Assembly: GCA_964019055.1 (NCBI GenBank)
Contig: OZ025218.1
Coordinates: forward strand, 8,023,170-8,087,169
DNA length: 64,000 nt
Origin: Anthopleura xanthogrammica
Lineage: Eukaryota > Cnidaria > Anthozoa > Actiniaria > Actiniidae
Reading direction: 5' to 3'
Shown: one piece after another, positions 9,635 to 20,440 of the stretch
Layout of the letters: each line of letters opens with the position of its first letter
How positions within the stretch are numbered: position 1 is the stretch's first letter
Program-made: the position numbers and the translations under genes
The notes under the pieces: generated by a model
Told to the model about the DNA's origin: nothing
The model's database searches: none
Seen by the model: the letters and a program-made list of their open reading frames with translations, nothing else

Positions 9635-10690
9635 ATTTTCCTGAAAATTAAGCTCACAGAGAAATATAGTGTCATAGAGTCAACACGTGATGCAGAACAT
9701 CTCCAATCTGATCTATCCATCATAGAACACTGGTCAAAGGAATGGCTGATGCAATTTAATCCCAGCAAATGTTTTGTTATGAGAATAACCAGAAAGCATG
9801 AACCTGTTATTTATGATTATAAATTAATGGGTCATTCACTGAAACCAGTGTCACATCATCCATATCTTGGAGTTGAACTATCCAATACTCTAGACTGGAG
9901 CCATCACATTGACAGCAAGGTAACAAAAGCAAATCAAACCCTCGGCTTTCTACGAAGAAATCTTGGCAACTGCCCTGAATCAATTAAAGAATTAGCTTAT
10001 AAAGCCCTGGTACGACCTCATGTTGAATATGCAAGTCCAGTGTGGGACCCCTGGTTAGACAAGCATATACAGCAAATTGAAGCTGTTCAACGGCGATCTG
10101 CACGATTTGTAAAAAATTGTTGGGAGCGAACACCTGGAACTGTCACAAACTTATTAAATAATCTGGATTGGCCTCCCCTTCAAGAAAGAAGGAAAACTGC
10201 TCGTCTTACACTTCTACATAAAGCCATTCATGGCGAATCCTTAATGGAAATTCCCAGCTATATCCAAAGGCGCAACCGACAATTAAAATCTTACCACAAG
10301 GACAAATTCATTGAACTAACTCCACATACTGAAGCCTATAGAAACTCCTTCTATTGCAGAACCATAAAAGAATGGAACTCATTGCCTAGCAATGTTTTAG
10401 ATATAGTTGAAGCTCCACTATTTAAGAAAGCTCTTAGATCAGAATAATTGAATTTGCTTTACCATTTTATATATACATAATTTTATTAATCGTTTAATTC
10501 TATTATTATTATTACTATTTTTATTATTTCTATTTATATATTTGCATATACATTTTCTAATTATTTCATTTTTATATTGTATATATTATGTATTTATCAG
10601 ATTTTACTTATACTACCCCCAAGTCTTGCAGTGATAGGTAACCCCTTTTGCAAGGCCCCCCATATGTAGATGTAGATGTAGATAGAAAGT
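9635..10690 (+). mobile_element. 5'-truncated non-LTR retrotransposon (Jockey/CR1-like), RT C-terminus intact
   Basis: The open frame runs from about 9660 to the TAA at 10445-10447. It reads (KYSVIESTRDAEHLQSDLSI) IEHWSKEWLMQFNPSKCFVM, then YLGVELSNTLDWSHHI, ALVRPHVEYASPVWDPW, IEAVQRRSARFV and EWNSLPSNV. These are standard motifs of the end of the RT palm, thumb and C-terminal region of animal LINEs. The catalytic YADD region and endonuclease are missing, so this is a dead-on-arrival 5' truncation with an unbroken C-terminal frame. The 3' UTR ends with (TGTAGA)n at 10662-10685, a microsatellite tail like those of Rex1/CR1-type elements. Confidence 0.85.
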
Positions 10691-11319
10691 TCTTTAACTT
10701 GCCTTATGCGAGTTTTTAAACTCGTGAACCGGAGAATGGACGTTTATAATTAGCTATAAATAGGAGGTTGAAATGGTCTGCTAAGCAACGTTTTGCATGA
10801 AAGACATTTTTGATCGTGCTTATTCTTAAAAAAAAAAAAGTGGAGTCGTCAATCCTCGTTATAAAGAGCTAAGGTTCCTTTTTCTTTTGGCTTGGTTCAA
10901 AAAGAAGCTACGCTCCCACAAGGCGACATGCTGTCAAGAAAATGCTAGACAAAACATGGCGCGATGCTGAGCACTGTGGTGCGCGAACCGAACCGTGAAA
11001 ACATATTGACTTGAACTTGTTATCAGTCATTATTTTTGATTGTAGGAGTCGCACTGCTTGGGTGAACAGGAACAATTGTTTTTTACCATAATAGTCTCTT
11101 AATAAAGACTATGATGACATTTTGTTTGATTTCTGATATCAATTTTAGCCCCCACTGATAATTCCAACCAAGGGACATAACCACAACTAACAGAAACTGA
11201 ACCGGAATGTTTAGAATTAAGTGAAAAATGAAACCGAACTGTTTATATTAGGATTACAAGATTTACGGGCAGAAGTAGAAAAGCTTCGTCGTCGACTGCA
11301 GGGCTTTAATTACCAGAAC
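10691..11319. other. Upstream flank of the arrestin-like gene
   Basis: This stretch contains the presumed promoter and leader of the gene starting at 11320. I see no clear TATA box. The in-frame stop at 11218-11220 and the lack of another ATG before 11320 fix the start. Confidence 0.4.
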
Positions 11320-14300
11320 ATGAAGTCCTCCATAAACAAGTTCGTAGTTATCCTAGACGAACCGAGTCGAGTTTTTTCCCCCGGTGACCATGTTCATGGC
11401 AAAGTTGTCGTCGATGTTAAACAGGAAATCAGATTGTGGAAGCTAAATGTGGAGTGTCGTGGAGAGGTTTATGTCTCATGGCCTGAAAACAACGGCACAT
11501 ACACACGATACCGTTTCGGGAGAGAAGATTTGTTTCATGTAAAGGCTTGCGTCCACGGAGATACTGAAGGTAGTTGTATAGGTTAATGTATGAGAGATTC
11601 ACTGATATATATATTATTATATTCCGGCTTTTGCGCTTGAGTTGGAGAAACTGCAATTTCCATATGATATCAATACCGTAATAGCGAGCGATGTTAGCAG
11701 TCAGTCACGAAAGATATAATTAGGATCAAGATTTTCGTATGAGTGCCAGGAACGATATGGCAAATTCGTAGCCTTACTGTAGCCGTACGGGTATCTTTCC
11801 GTAAACGTAGCTATATACGTTGAAATTAGATGAACTACTGGAAGGTATAATGGGAAACTAATGACTTCAATGTTACGGCATGTCGTACCGTGTACGTGCT
11901 GTAAGTCAAGGGACCGTATGGTTTCCACTCGTACGGTAACCATTCTTATGGGAAGCCATTTCAATGTTACGGCATGTCGTACCGTGTACGTACTGTAAGT
12001 CTGCTGAAACCTATAGGAATTGTGGAAGACTGAATGCTCATCTCATAAATATTGCAAATACATAGTTGCAATCACGCTTGAATGGTATTGAATTGCTAAT
12101 TTGTGTCACTTATCGCATTAATTCACTAAAATTCATGTTGACACCCACCAATTCCTATTGGTCTCAGATCGACCATTGATTCAAGATCTCCCGTTATCAA
12201 CGTTACTGATTGAAATATAGGTATATGCGTATATTCAGTTATGTGAATCCGCTTATTGTCGTGTATGAATACGAAGCCGTGCGTAGATGCACTCACACGA
12301 TACGAGTGACTTGGTTTAAGGTATTGTAAGCATGATGGTGGCCCGGATGGTGGAAGATCCTAGCCCCTTTCTTTTACGGCAATTATTGTTTTTTCTTTGG
12401 AGTCAACTGGACCAAAAGAAACCAAAGACTTGCCCTTAGCTGTTAAGGACAACTTTAGTTAGTGAAGAGGGCAAGGTCTTGATTAGAAATACCCTCTTTA
12501 GACTTCTTCAGGGTCACCTGTGGGAGTGAAGTTGAAGCTAGCTATCACCTGGGGGCAAAGTCGTGATTAAAGATACCCTCTTTAATGGTTGTCGCTTATG
12601 AGAGACACGAGACTGAATTTGAAGCTATCTAGCTATCACCGTTAGTTAATGTATTAAACTGGGGGCCAAAGTCTTTGCCGGATTAGATACCCTCAATCTT
12701 TGAGGTCGCATGTGAGAGTGTGTGTGTGTGGGGGGGGGGGGGGGGGGGGGAGGGAGGGGGGAGGGGGGGTTACTTCGGGTCGTTTCATACGGGGATGCTC
12801 CGCCCGGACTCTCGAACCCTTACCCTCTTCTATACCAAATTTCAGCAAAAAAGTACCCCTTTTATATACCTTTTTGCCTGAAACGGTACCCCTTTCATAT
12901 ACCTTTGAAGAAAATCTACCCCTTTTTATACCAAAAATCACAAATTTCCACCCCTTTTCTATACCTGCGGCCTGAAAAAAGGACCCCTTTCGGGCGGAGC
13001 ATCCCCGTATAGTCCATTATAGAGAGTACCCCCCCCCCCCCCCCGGGTCTGGCGGCCGACGCATGACCTTATTTTTGGGCGTCTATAACTACTGATATAC
13101 ACCGATTCTAAAAATGGCGATTTTTCACTTTTCTATTTGAACTTCGTCAATCAAAAATTTATCAGTATATCACTTTAAACTGAAAGAGCATCCAAAAGTG
13201 AGTGAACAGGAAAAGTTTCAATGCCGTGGCATTTTTTTCTCATAAGTTATTACGGAATGAATTTACATATATACAAGTATGAGATTTTGCTGATCAATAC
13301 TAACTAGCCTCGCTTTGGTGTCATTTACACACTTTACACTGCAGTAAATCGTTAAATAATCACTTTGTTGTCTCAGATTTTTCACAGAATCCTTATTTAT
13401 ATTATCTTCTTTCAAAACTTGACACCGTTTGTTTCTCTTGAGGCATTAATTCTAGAAAATATATAAATTAAAGCGGTCATTTTTCGAATGGGTCTATAGC
13501 CTATGAGCATCCGAATAACTAGAAGTAAAAGTTGGGCTGCACTACGCAGGCTAGTAAAATTAAATATTTGTTAAGTTGAGTAAAAATGGTCAAATTTGTT
13601 TCCGAATGGGCCATCATGATCAATGGCAGCTTATTAAAAGTGAATCTCAATAAATTTCTATTTTTCTTTTAGATAATACAAAGGGTAAAACTCTGTCTCC
13701 ATCTGTGCTCAAGCCAAGCGTCTATTCCTTCTCTTTTCGCTTCACAATCCCTTGTATCGATCTACCACCTTCCTATGAAGCTAAGCATGGCTACATCCGG
13801 TACTCGATGCAAGCAAACATCGAGAAGAAAAAAGGCAAATGTGCGCTAGAAACAACACAAAAAGTGTTTGAAGTTGGTGGTTATGATGAATATGATGAGG
13901 AGGAACTGACAGAGATGAAAGACTATGAACTGGTAATGTTTAAAAATATCATATGATTGAAGTGCGCTGCTAGTTAAATTATTCGAGCGTGAGTTAAGTG
14001 TCTGCGAGCTGCGAGTTAGTAGTTTTGACTTTGTCTGGATAAATGTTTACTCTAAAACTCTTCAAGGACATATATGTGAATTTTTCAAGCGTACGATAAG
14101 CACGTATGTCCTCCTAAGTCAATCAACCGCGGTTTGAGAGAGTAAAAATTCTAAGTAACGGCTACCTTGTCCTTGTCCTTGTCCTTGTCCTTGTCCTTGT
14201 CCTTGTCCTTGTCCTTGTCCTTGTCCTTGTCCTTGTCCTTGTCCTTGTCCTTGTCCTTGTCCTTGTCCTTGTCCTTGTCCTTGTCCTTGTCCTTGTCCTT

Positions 14301-16517
14301 GTCCTTGTCCTTGTCCTTGTCCTTGTCCTTGTCCTTGTCCTTGTCCTTGTCCTTGTCCTTGTTAATTTCTCTTGTCATTGTCATATTATCTTTTGAATCC
14401 CTCTTCGACATTTTCTAACCTTTTTAAAAAAATTTAAAATTTTTAATTTTTTAACTTATAACACAAAAATAGAAAAAATAATGACATAAAACATTCCGGC
14501 TGCAATTTTCATGTATTAACGCCACCCTCTCTTTAAAATAACCCTTTTCTTCCTTTCTAACTACTTTGTTATACTCTTATCCTCCGACTCCCTCCACTCT
14601 CCCAGCTAATATATATGACCATTTCCTTGCCTCATTTCAGCAGAAATTCCAAAACGTCAGAGAGACAACGCTGTCTATCAGAGGCTCGTGTTATCGATCC
14701 GAAAGTTTAACCCTGTCAGCTCACACAAATAAATTATTATACCATCCTGGTGAAGTCATAAACACCCATATAACGACTGATAACGAGGCTTATAATAGGG
14801 GTACGTGTACTATCGAAGTCTCGCTGGCCAGGCTAACTGTCTACGACGATGGGAAAAGTGAGAAACCAAACATGTAGATATGAATAATATAGTATTGGTA
14901 GTAGTAATAAAGTATGTCACACGCGAAAATTAAAATGTCGGTGCGACTCATTTATTATCTTGCGCAGAAAATTGCTACAAGTTGTAGAACAGAGAAGGTA
15001 CGTAGTTCTACTTTTTCTGCGAAAAAAAACGGGAAATACAACTTGCGCAAGCGTTTTGCGCGCACAAAGTTCGTGTAGTCTGCAGTAATGTCTTCTACGC
15101 GAGATATGATGCGCGAAAAATAGTTGCGCATGTAATAGCGCCTTGATAATGAAGCTCAAGGTGCAAGCACATGGTGCCACCTTGCTCGCAATATTGCAGG
15201 CAATGTTGCTGTAGTAAGATCGTTTTTTACTTTGGCAACATCGATTGCCTGCGATATTGTGCGCAACGTTCCACTGTGTCTCCGTAGTTTCAGCTTGGAA
15301 CTATTGGTTTAGCGCGCGAGGCGCAAGAGTGTTTGTTAAAATACCATAGATTTAAAGCTAAGCTCATTGCCATAAAATGAAGAGAAGGTTACTGTAAACC
15401 CTGTAGGTGTTTTTTAAAACAAGTCGTATTCTAATTGATTTTTGATTGTTTTTCTACAAGAAAATAAAACAAATAGCAAACAAGAGGTTGTGCGCGTTGA
15501 AAAAGAAGTGGTTGGAGATGCTGATGAAGAAGATCTTGAGCTGGTTCTTCCCTCCAAATCACTACACCCAACCATGGTGCGTGGAAGCGCGCGCATCAAA
15601 GTGACTTATTATGTGCAGGTGAGTTTAGCTTGCAGTGATCAGGAAGCTTTAAATTTGACTACGAGTACGACTACGAGACTATTTCTTTTAAAGTCTACTA
15701 CTACAATCTCGTGGTTGTCCTTACATTGGTTCAACTGTTGTTTTAGAGATGTGTTGTGCCAAACAGAGGACGACAACGAGATTTGTAATGGAAGATTTTT
15801 AGCGACAAAATCTCGTTAGTCGTACTTGAACTCGTACTATACACTCGTAGTCAAATCTATAGCCACCTAATACATATCATGAGAACGTAACAAGCAATGT
15901 GCGCAATAACTCTTCTATAACCAGTATCAGATGTACACACAAACATAGAAATCATATGAGAATTGGAACGTATTGTTTTGTCCTCTAAATTGAGCGGCAT
16001 TCCGACGTGCTTCAAGGGGTCCATTCATATTGCATTTTAAACCTTTTTATTTAAGGTTCGACTAAAAATCAATGGGAAAATCCAGAGAGAACCTGTCCTG
16101 ATGATTCCAGTTGCCGTTGTTCCATCTCCCGTTTTACCGGCTTCAACAAGACCAACAACACAGTCACATTCTGATTTACAAAAAGGCAATGTTCGTTCTA
16201 ATAGTGTAAGTAACGTCAACCCAGGGACATTATTCTACGTCACAGGAAGTCCCTATGGGAACAAATGGGACATATCAACCGGGCCCCTTTATACAAATGA
16301 GCAGCACCGATCAAGAAGAGCACCAAGAGTAACACCTTTGGATGAGGACACTTCCGGGGCTTTCTATTTTAACGATGGAAACAATATTTCATACGTATAA
16401 TCACAATCACAACCCATCGCATCTTTCTTAAAGATTTTAATTCATTCAATGCAACTGATTAGTAAAAGTTTTTGAACCTCATTATCTGCTCCAAATGGTG
16501 GTCAAATGGTGACCACC

Positions 16518-16552
<35 letters not shown>

Positions 16553-17507
16553 TTATTTAACACAAAGGAGCTTACAATAAAACTCGTTAGATTCACCTGA
16601 TGAACGTTCCGCACGAGAAAGGAAATGACGTCAAGTGAAATCCAACAATAGAAATATAGTTGGTTTGTAATCGTTCTCTACACAAATGATAAAAAATTAA
16701 CAGACATGGCCGCCATGTTGGCTGACATAACAAGGAACACCAATCTTCTTGTTTGTCGTATTCATCCAACATGGCGGACATGACGTCACATGACACATAG
16801 TGAAGCTAATATTGATATACCTTATATCTATAAGATGTACTAACGAAGAACTGATATTCAATACACTTGTAATATAGTTGCTAAGTAACGATAATCAACA
16901 TAATGATATGAAATTGATAATCTGCAAATTCAAAAAAGAGATTATGCTTGTAGTATAGTATATATTAAAAATACATCTCACATCTTTACGCACCAATATT
17001 TATTGTCTAATTGCCCCAAAACATTATTAATCATTCAAGCAATCTAACCAATCAATGGCCGATGGAATTTGAAAAAATGAAAAATCGGACGGACAAACGG
17101 ATGAATGGACGGACGGACGGACAAACGGACGAATGGACAAAGTAGGGATGCGGATTGATGGATGTGATGGAATTATGATGGAAAGCTGGGGAAAGGGATG
17201 GAGAGATAAATGAATTATTGAAGATAAGGAGTGGAGGGGAGGGAGGGAGGAAGAGAAGGAGGAAGGAAGGAAGGAAGGGAGGGAGAAAGCCGGGGAATAA
17301 TGAAAAACCACAGAGGGATGAATGGATAGACAGTGGCGCTATTCTATTAATCCTCAAGCTATTTTGTGCATTATATTTATTTAACAGTTCATCAAAGCAA
17401 TCGAGTCCAGCGGATCTTCCTTCTCATCTGTAGATGCTGTCTGCTATATAAACACAGGATACATGGCCGAGGACGACAGACCCGAACAACTCGACACCTA
17501 CCTCTAG
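11320..17507 (+). CDS. Arrestin domain-containing protein (alpha-arrestin), six exons
   Basis: Alpha-arrestins are cytosolic adaptors; many recruit ubiquitin ligases to membrane cargo. Exons: 11320-11569, 13673-13932, 14641-14857, 15461-15618, 16056-16394 (see below) and 17388-17507. The first four junctions have good GT/AG sites and exact phase. The Arrestin_N domain spans about residues 5-165 (FVVILDEPSRVFSPGDHVHG, LNVECRGEVYVSW). The Arrestin_C domain spans about 172-330 (LLYHPGEVINTHITTDNE, ARIKVTYYVQVRLKINGKI, LMIPVAVVP). An acidic insert (DADEEDLELV) sits before the last strands. The 3' end is uncertain. Exon 5 may stop at a strong GTAAGT at 16206, at a weaker GTATAA at 16395 (both phase 0 onto 17388), or read through to a stop at 16398-16400. 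The middle option joins both coding-like segments and gives 447 residues. No PPxY motif is seen in any version, unlike ARRDC1-4. Introns carry several repeats. Confidence 0.88.
11850..12005 (+). repeat. Two units of a dispersed tandem repeat (arrestin intron 1)
   Basis: CATTTCAATGTTACGGCATG and TCGTACCGTGTACGTRCTGTAAGT occur twice, with CGGTAACCATTCTTATGGGA between them. The same unit forms the large array at 47420-48125. Confidence 0.7.
12430..12720 (+). repeat. Degenerate tandem repeat, about three units (arrestin intron 1)
   Basis: GGGGGCAAAGTC(G/T)TGATTA(A/G)A, then ATACCCTCTTTA, then GAAGCTAGCTATCACC recur at roughly 100-130 base spacing with substitutions and indels. Noncoding. Confidence 0.5.
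12731..13047 (+). mobile_element. Full-length poly-G-ended MITE (arrestin intron 1)
   Basis: Same family and order as 4567-4820: G tract, TACTTCGGGTCGTTTCATAC, GGGGATGCTCCGCCCGGACT, repeated TACCCCTTTTATATACCTTT, CGGGCGGAGCATCCCCGTAT, then a C tract and CCCGGG. It has one extra internal unit compared with the other copy. Confidence 0.8.
14165..14363 (+). repeat. (CCTTGT)n hexanucleotide array, about 33 units
   Basis: A nearly pure CCTTGT array in arrestin intron 2. The Ser-Leu and Lys-Asp frames across it are artefacts. Confidence 0.97.
15181..15268. mobile_element. Short foldback element (arrestin intron 3)
   Basis: TTGCTCGCAATATTGCAGGC on the left is repeated inverted as GCCTGCGATATTGTGCGCAA on the right, about 90 bp in all, with GCAATGTTGC / GCAACATCG inside. 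It may be the edge of a larger degenerate element starting near 14920. Confidence 0.5.
15652..15856. mobile_element. MITE with ATTTGACTACGAGT ends (arrestin intron 4)
   Basis: The left end AATTTGACTACGAGTACGAC and the right end ACTCGTAGTCAAAT are inverted copies, with a second inner pair AACGAGATT / AATCTCGT. It is about 205 bp and noncoding. Confidence 0.6.
15970..16045 (+). repeat. Short interspersed repeat, copy A (arrestin intron 4)
   Basis: It shares TATTGTTTTGTCCTC..AAA, TGAGC.GCATTC and GTGCT.CAAGGGGTC with copies at 17871-18045 and 34724-34795. It ends about ten bases before the 3' splice site of arrestin exon 5. Confidence 0.6.
16504..16560 (-). mobile_element. Retroelement tail: (AAGT)n beside a reversed AATAAA
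   Basis: (AAGT)n followed by TTTATTTAACACAAAGG reads on the minus strand as ...GTTAAATAAACTTACTTACTT. This is a 3' end with a polyadenylation-like hexamer and a microsatellite tail, as in many LINE/SINE 3' ends. The body beyond 16560 is not recognised. Confidence 0.4.
16626..16788. promoter_or_regulatory. Cluster of CRE palindromes and inverted CCGCCATGTT motifs
   Basis: TGACGTCA occurs at 16626-16633 and 16781-16788. Between them an inverted pair, ACATGGCCGCCATGTTGG and CCAACATGGCGGACATG, carries the CCGCCATNTT core recognised by YY1-type zinc fingers. It could be a regulatory cluster or the relic of a mobile element's promoter; the sequence alone cannot decide. Confidence 0.3.
17088..17285 (+). 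repeat. Degenerate GGAC/GGGA/GGAT simple repeats
   Basis: Purine-rich tetranucleotide-like repeats (CGGACGGACGGAC, GGGAGGGAGG, AAGGAAGGAAGG) in the last arrestin intron. Open frames across them are artefacts. Confidence 0.8.
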
Positions 17508-17735
17508 ATGCTCGCTCACCAAATAGTTAATTAGAATGATATAGATTTTAAAAAGGAATATTTTCAACACGTTTTATATACAAATAGAACAATTGTCATG
17601 CGATCGTTGAAAAGAATGCAAAAAGCTCGACACCTAAAATAAGATGTTCGCACACCAATTTCAAAATATTAGAATACTATAATATAATTATAGATTAAAA
17701 AAAAAAATTTTTTTCAACACGTTTTATAACTAGAA
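17489..17735 (+). repeat. Diverged tandem duplication at the arrestin 3' end
   Basis: CTCGACACCTA...AGATG.TCGC(T/A)CACCAA and the following TTTTCAACACGTTTTATA are present twice, about 137 bases apart. The first copy overlaps the last codons proposed for the arrestin-like gene, so its stop codon lies in duplicated sequence. Confidence 0.5.
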
Positions 17736-17870
17736 CACAAAATTTAAAATAAATAAATAGAAATACTCATAAACGGATGGTAGGTGAATTTAAGATAAGA
17801 ACAGAGCAAACGGGAAAAGATAGGGGGAAGGTCAGGAAAACATTTTGCACTATCCACATTTGATTAAAAT

Positions 17871-18045
17871 GTTATCGTTTTGTCCTCCAGATTTAACCGC
17901 ATTCCAACGTGCTGCAAGGGGTGTATAGCATTTTTTTAATTTTATATTGCTTATTTTCTTATATTTGTAGCTTTATTGGTTTTTATAGTTGGTGTGATGT
18001 CACATGACTTTACCAACTTAATAAAATGTAGATGTAGATGTAGAA
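17871..18045 (+). mobile_element. Short interspersed repeat, copy B, with (TGTAGA)n tail
   Basis: It begins with the same TCGTTTTGTCCTCCAGAT...GTGCTGCAAGGGGTGTATA block as copies A and C. It ends AATAAAATGTAGATGTAGATG, the same tail as the LINE at 9635-10690. This suggests copies A-C are 3' fragments of a LINE of that broad type. Confidence 0.5.
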
Positions 18046-18373
18046 AGGATGCATTCTGATCTACCAAAAAAGGAATGGTGAATAAAAGACGTTTGTACCC
18101 AAGCTAGACCACAATGCACGATGTTCACTATTTCGTTAAAGTTGTATAGGCCATCTGCAAAAAGCCATAAAAAGGAACATGTCTTTCCATTGCATTGCTG
18201 AAGTCACCATAGCCAGAATTTGTATTAACATGTTCACATTAGTAATAAAGCAAACATTCAGTGCTCCAGCACAAATACCTGTTTTGAAACTAGAAAGATT
18301 TGTCTGAGAACGAGGCCTTGCCAGCCTGGTGTGCATCCTTATGGCATATTTTAACAAAACAATTTCTCAATTA

Positions 18374-18921
18374 CTGCTATTTTCATAAACATGCGAACTT
18401 TTCTTTGCTTGAGGACACATTTGATGTTGATCTGACATGTACTTGGTCATTAGTTCGTAAGTGTCCTTGTCATCGTACTCGATAATTACTGAATCTCAGG
18501 GACTTTGTTTGTCTGAACTCCAGTGATTATGTTTGATTGATATTAATAGATCTTAGTTCAGTAGTTATCAAATTTTTACTATAACTGAATTAATTTTCCA
18601 AGTTGTTTCATTTTTTCTATTTATATTAAGTTAGTCAAAAGGAAATGCCTAGCATGGGACTTAGAGTCCCGTTCGCACTTTCCTCATTTGGGTAGTACTA
18701 TGTATAGTTTCCTAATTCTGTAATTTTTCTTTTCACTGATACCCAATAAAATTGATCTGAACTCTGTAGTTGTGAGTTGCAAGTTGGAATTTGGTTTTTC
18801 ACTGACACCAGTCAAAAATATGAAAGGTACCGACTGATTATTTTTGGTTGACAGAAGCGAAAAACCAAATTTCAGCGTGTACCTTGCAGCTACCAAGTTC
18901 GCATGTTTATAAAAATGGCAG
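18374..18921. mobile_element. TIR element (CTGCTATTTTCATAA ends), interrupted
   Basis: CTGCTATTTTCATAAACATG at the left and CATGTTTATAAAAATGGCAG at the right are inverted ends flanked by TA. The interior from about 18757 to the right end matches the compact copy at 45781-45971 (in reverse). About 350 bases (18401-18757) are inserted just inside the left end, bounded by GAACT on both sides. The insert is not recognised. Confidence 0.6.
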
Positions 18922-19865
18922 TAAGAGTAAGCATTTGATTTATAAAAATTGTACAAATGGTTTTCATCGTTTTCATAGAGTTTATTTTCACCACCCCTCC
19001 CCTTAAATAACGACCTGTTATCATGAAATAAGATTCAATTTGCCAAACAAGAAAATAAATAAAGAATTATTTCCTTGAAGAAGAAAAAAAAAGATAGTCA
19101 ATTTGAATTCAAACTCTGTCTTCTGGATTTATTTTTAGCTTTGTTGATGCTTTTTTTTGATCAGTTAATCTCAACATGACTGTGTTATGATCCAAGGTTA
19201 GAGACTAAAAAAGAATGCCCTAGAGCATCTGGGAATTACTAAGCCTAGACGTCATGAAAAGAGCTGACCAAAAACTCTAATTAAAAATTAATTTCTTCTT
19301 CTATTTCTGTGACCCTCTGTTTACTGGTGTGCAAAATAAAAAAAATTTAAAAAAATGTTTTCTTAAGATTTAAATTAAAATTTTCAGTAGAAGAAATAAA
19401 CTAAGGCATTGTTGATGTACATCTTATTTATTGAATATAAGCAATGTCGAGCTCATTAAATTTTCATACTGTTTCTCTCTATTGACTTTTATCTTCAAAC
19501 TACTTCCTTTAGAATTTGTCAAGTGTAATATCGACGATTTGATATTGACTTTTCGTAACAGAAGTTCGTGTTTTTTGCTCTTGTTTTGTGTCGGTTATTC
19601 AAACGCTATAGAAACAGTTCAAGATAACATAGTGCTTGCCGCTAACAGCCGCTTATGGCAACGGAAAACATCTAAGTGTACGAAAACTCAATAAGGTAAG
19701 AAAATATTTTGGAATTTATTTCTATTAAACTGAAAGTTACAGTTTATTTTTTTAAATATATTTTATGCTATGTTTTTATGCAAGTGTTTTGGTTGAGGTC
19801 TGCAAAGGGAATACATAAGATATTTAGGAACTTACGTAAGGCATACATTCTCCCGATTCCAGTGC

Positions 19866-19951
19866 AACTAAAGGAAAGGAAAGGAAAGGAAAGGAAAGGA
19901 AAGGAAAGGAAAGGAAAGGAAAGGAAAGGAAAGGAAAGGAAAGGAAAGGAA
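19866..19951 (+). repeat. (GGAAA)n pentanucleotide array
   Basis: A pure GGAAA repeat of about 17 units, directly followed by the degenerate array at 20015-20440. Confidence 0.95.
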
Positions 19952-20014
19952 AAGCTGGCATGCTGGAGGCCTTAATAAACTTCTTGTGGTAGTGCTCAAA
20001 GCTGGGCACCGCAC

Positions 20015-20440
20015 TATTAAGAAGCCCTTTCAATGCCTTGGTTAATTATTATAATTAAACCCTTTCATGGCTTGCCTTATAGATATTAGAAAAGCCCTTT
20101 CAGTGCTTGGGTTTTTCATATCAAAAAAAAGCCCTTCCAGTGTTAGTGTCACTTTAAGTACTAAAAAGCCATCTCAGTGCTAAGCCTTCCAAGGGTTGTG
20201 TTTAAAATAGTAGAAAAGCCCTTTCGGTGATTGGGTTTTATATCAAAAAGTCCTTTCAGTGCTATTGTATGAACGTCACTGAAAAGCCATCTCAGTGCTA
20301 CCAAGGGTTGTGTTTTCAGCGGTAGAAAAGCCTTTTCGGTGCGAGGGTGTTTGTGGCACTAAAAAGCCATGCCAATGCTCGTGCTTTCAATACAGAAAAA
20401 AACCTTTTAGTGAATTGGGTTATCTAAATCAAAAACGTTT
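20015..20440 (+). repeat. Degenerate tandem array of AAAAGCC(C/A)TTTCAGTGCT
   Basis: About ten imperfect units occur 35-50 bases apart, each with AAAGCC, then YTTYCAGTG, then CT. The best copies (AGCCCTTTCAGTGCT, AGCCATCTCAGTGCT) are small imperfect palindromes. An open frame runs across part of it but has no coding evidence. Function unknown. Confidence 0.65.

Noticed and set aside
11221..11319. N-terminal extension of the arrestin-like protein
   Set aside because: It would begin with GTG; the first in-frame ATG after the stop at 11218 is 11320, right before the arrestin fold.
14151..14418. Asp-Lys and Ser-Leu repeat frames
   Set aside because: CCTTGT hexamer array inside an arrestin intron.
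19431..19694. Possible small secreted ORF (CFLLLFCVGYSNA segment)
   Set aside because: No ATG opens the frame and there are no supporting splice signals upstream.
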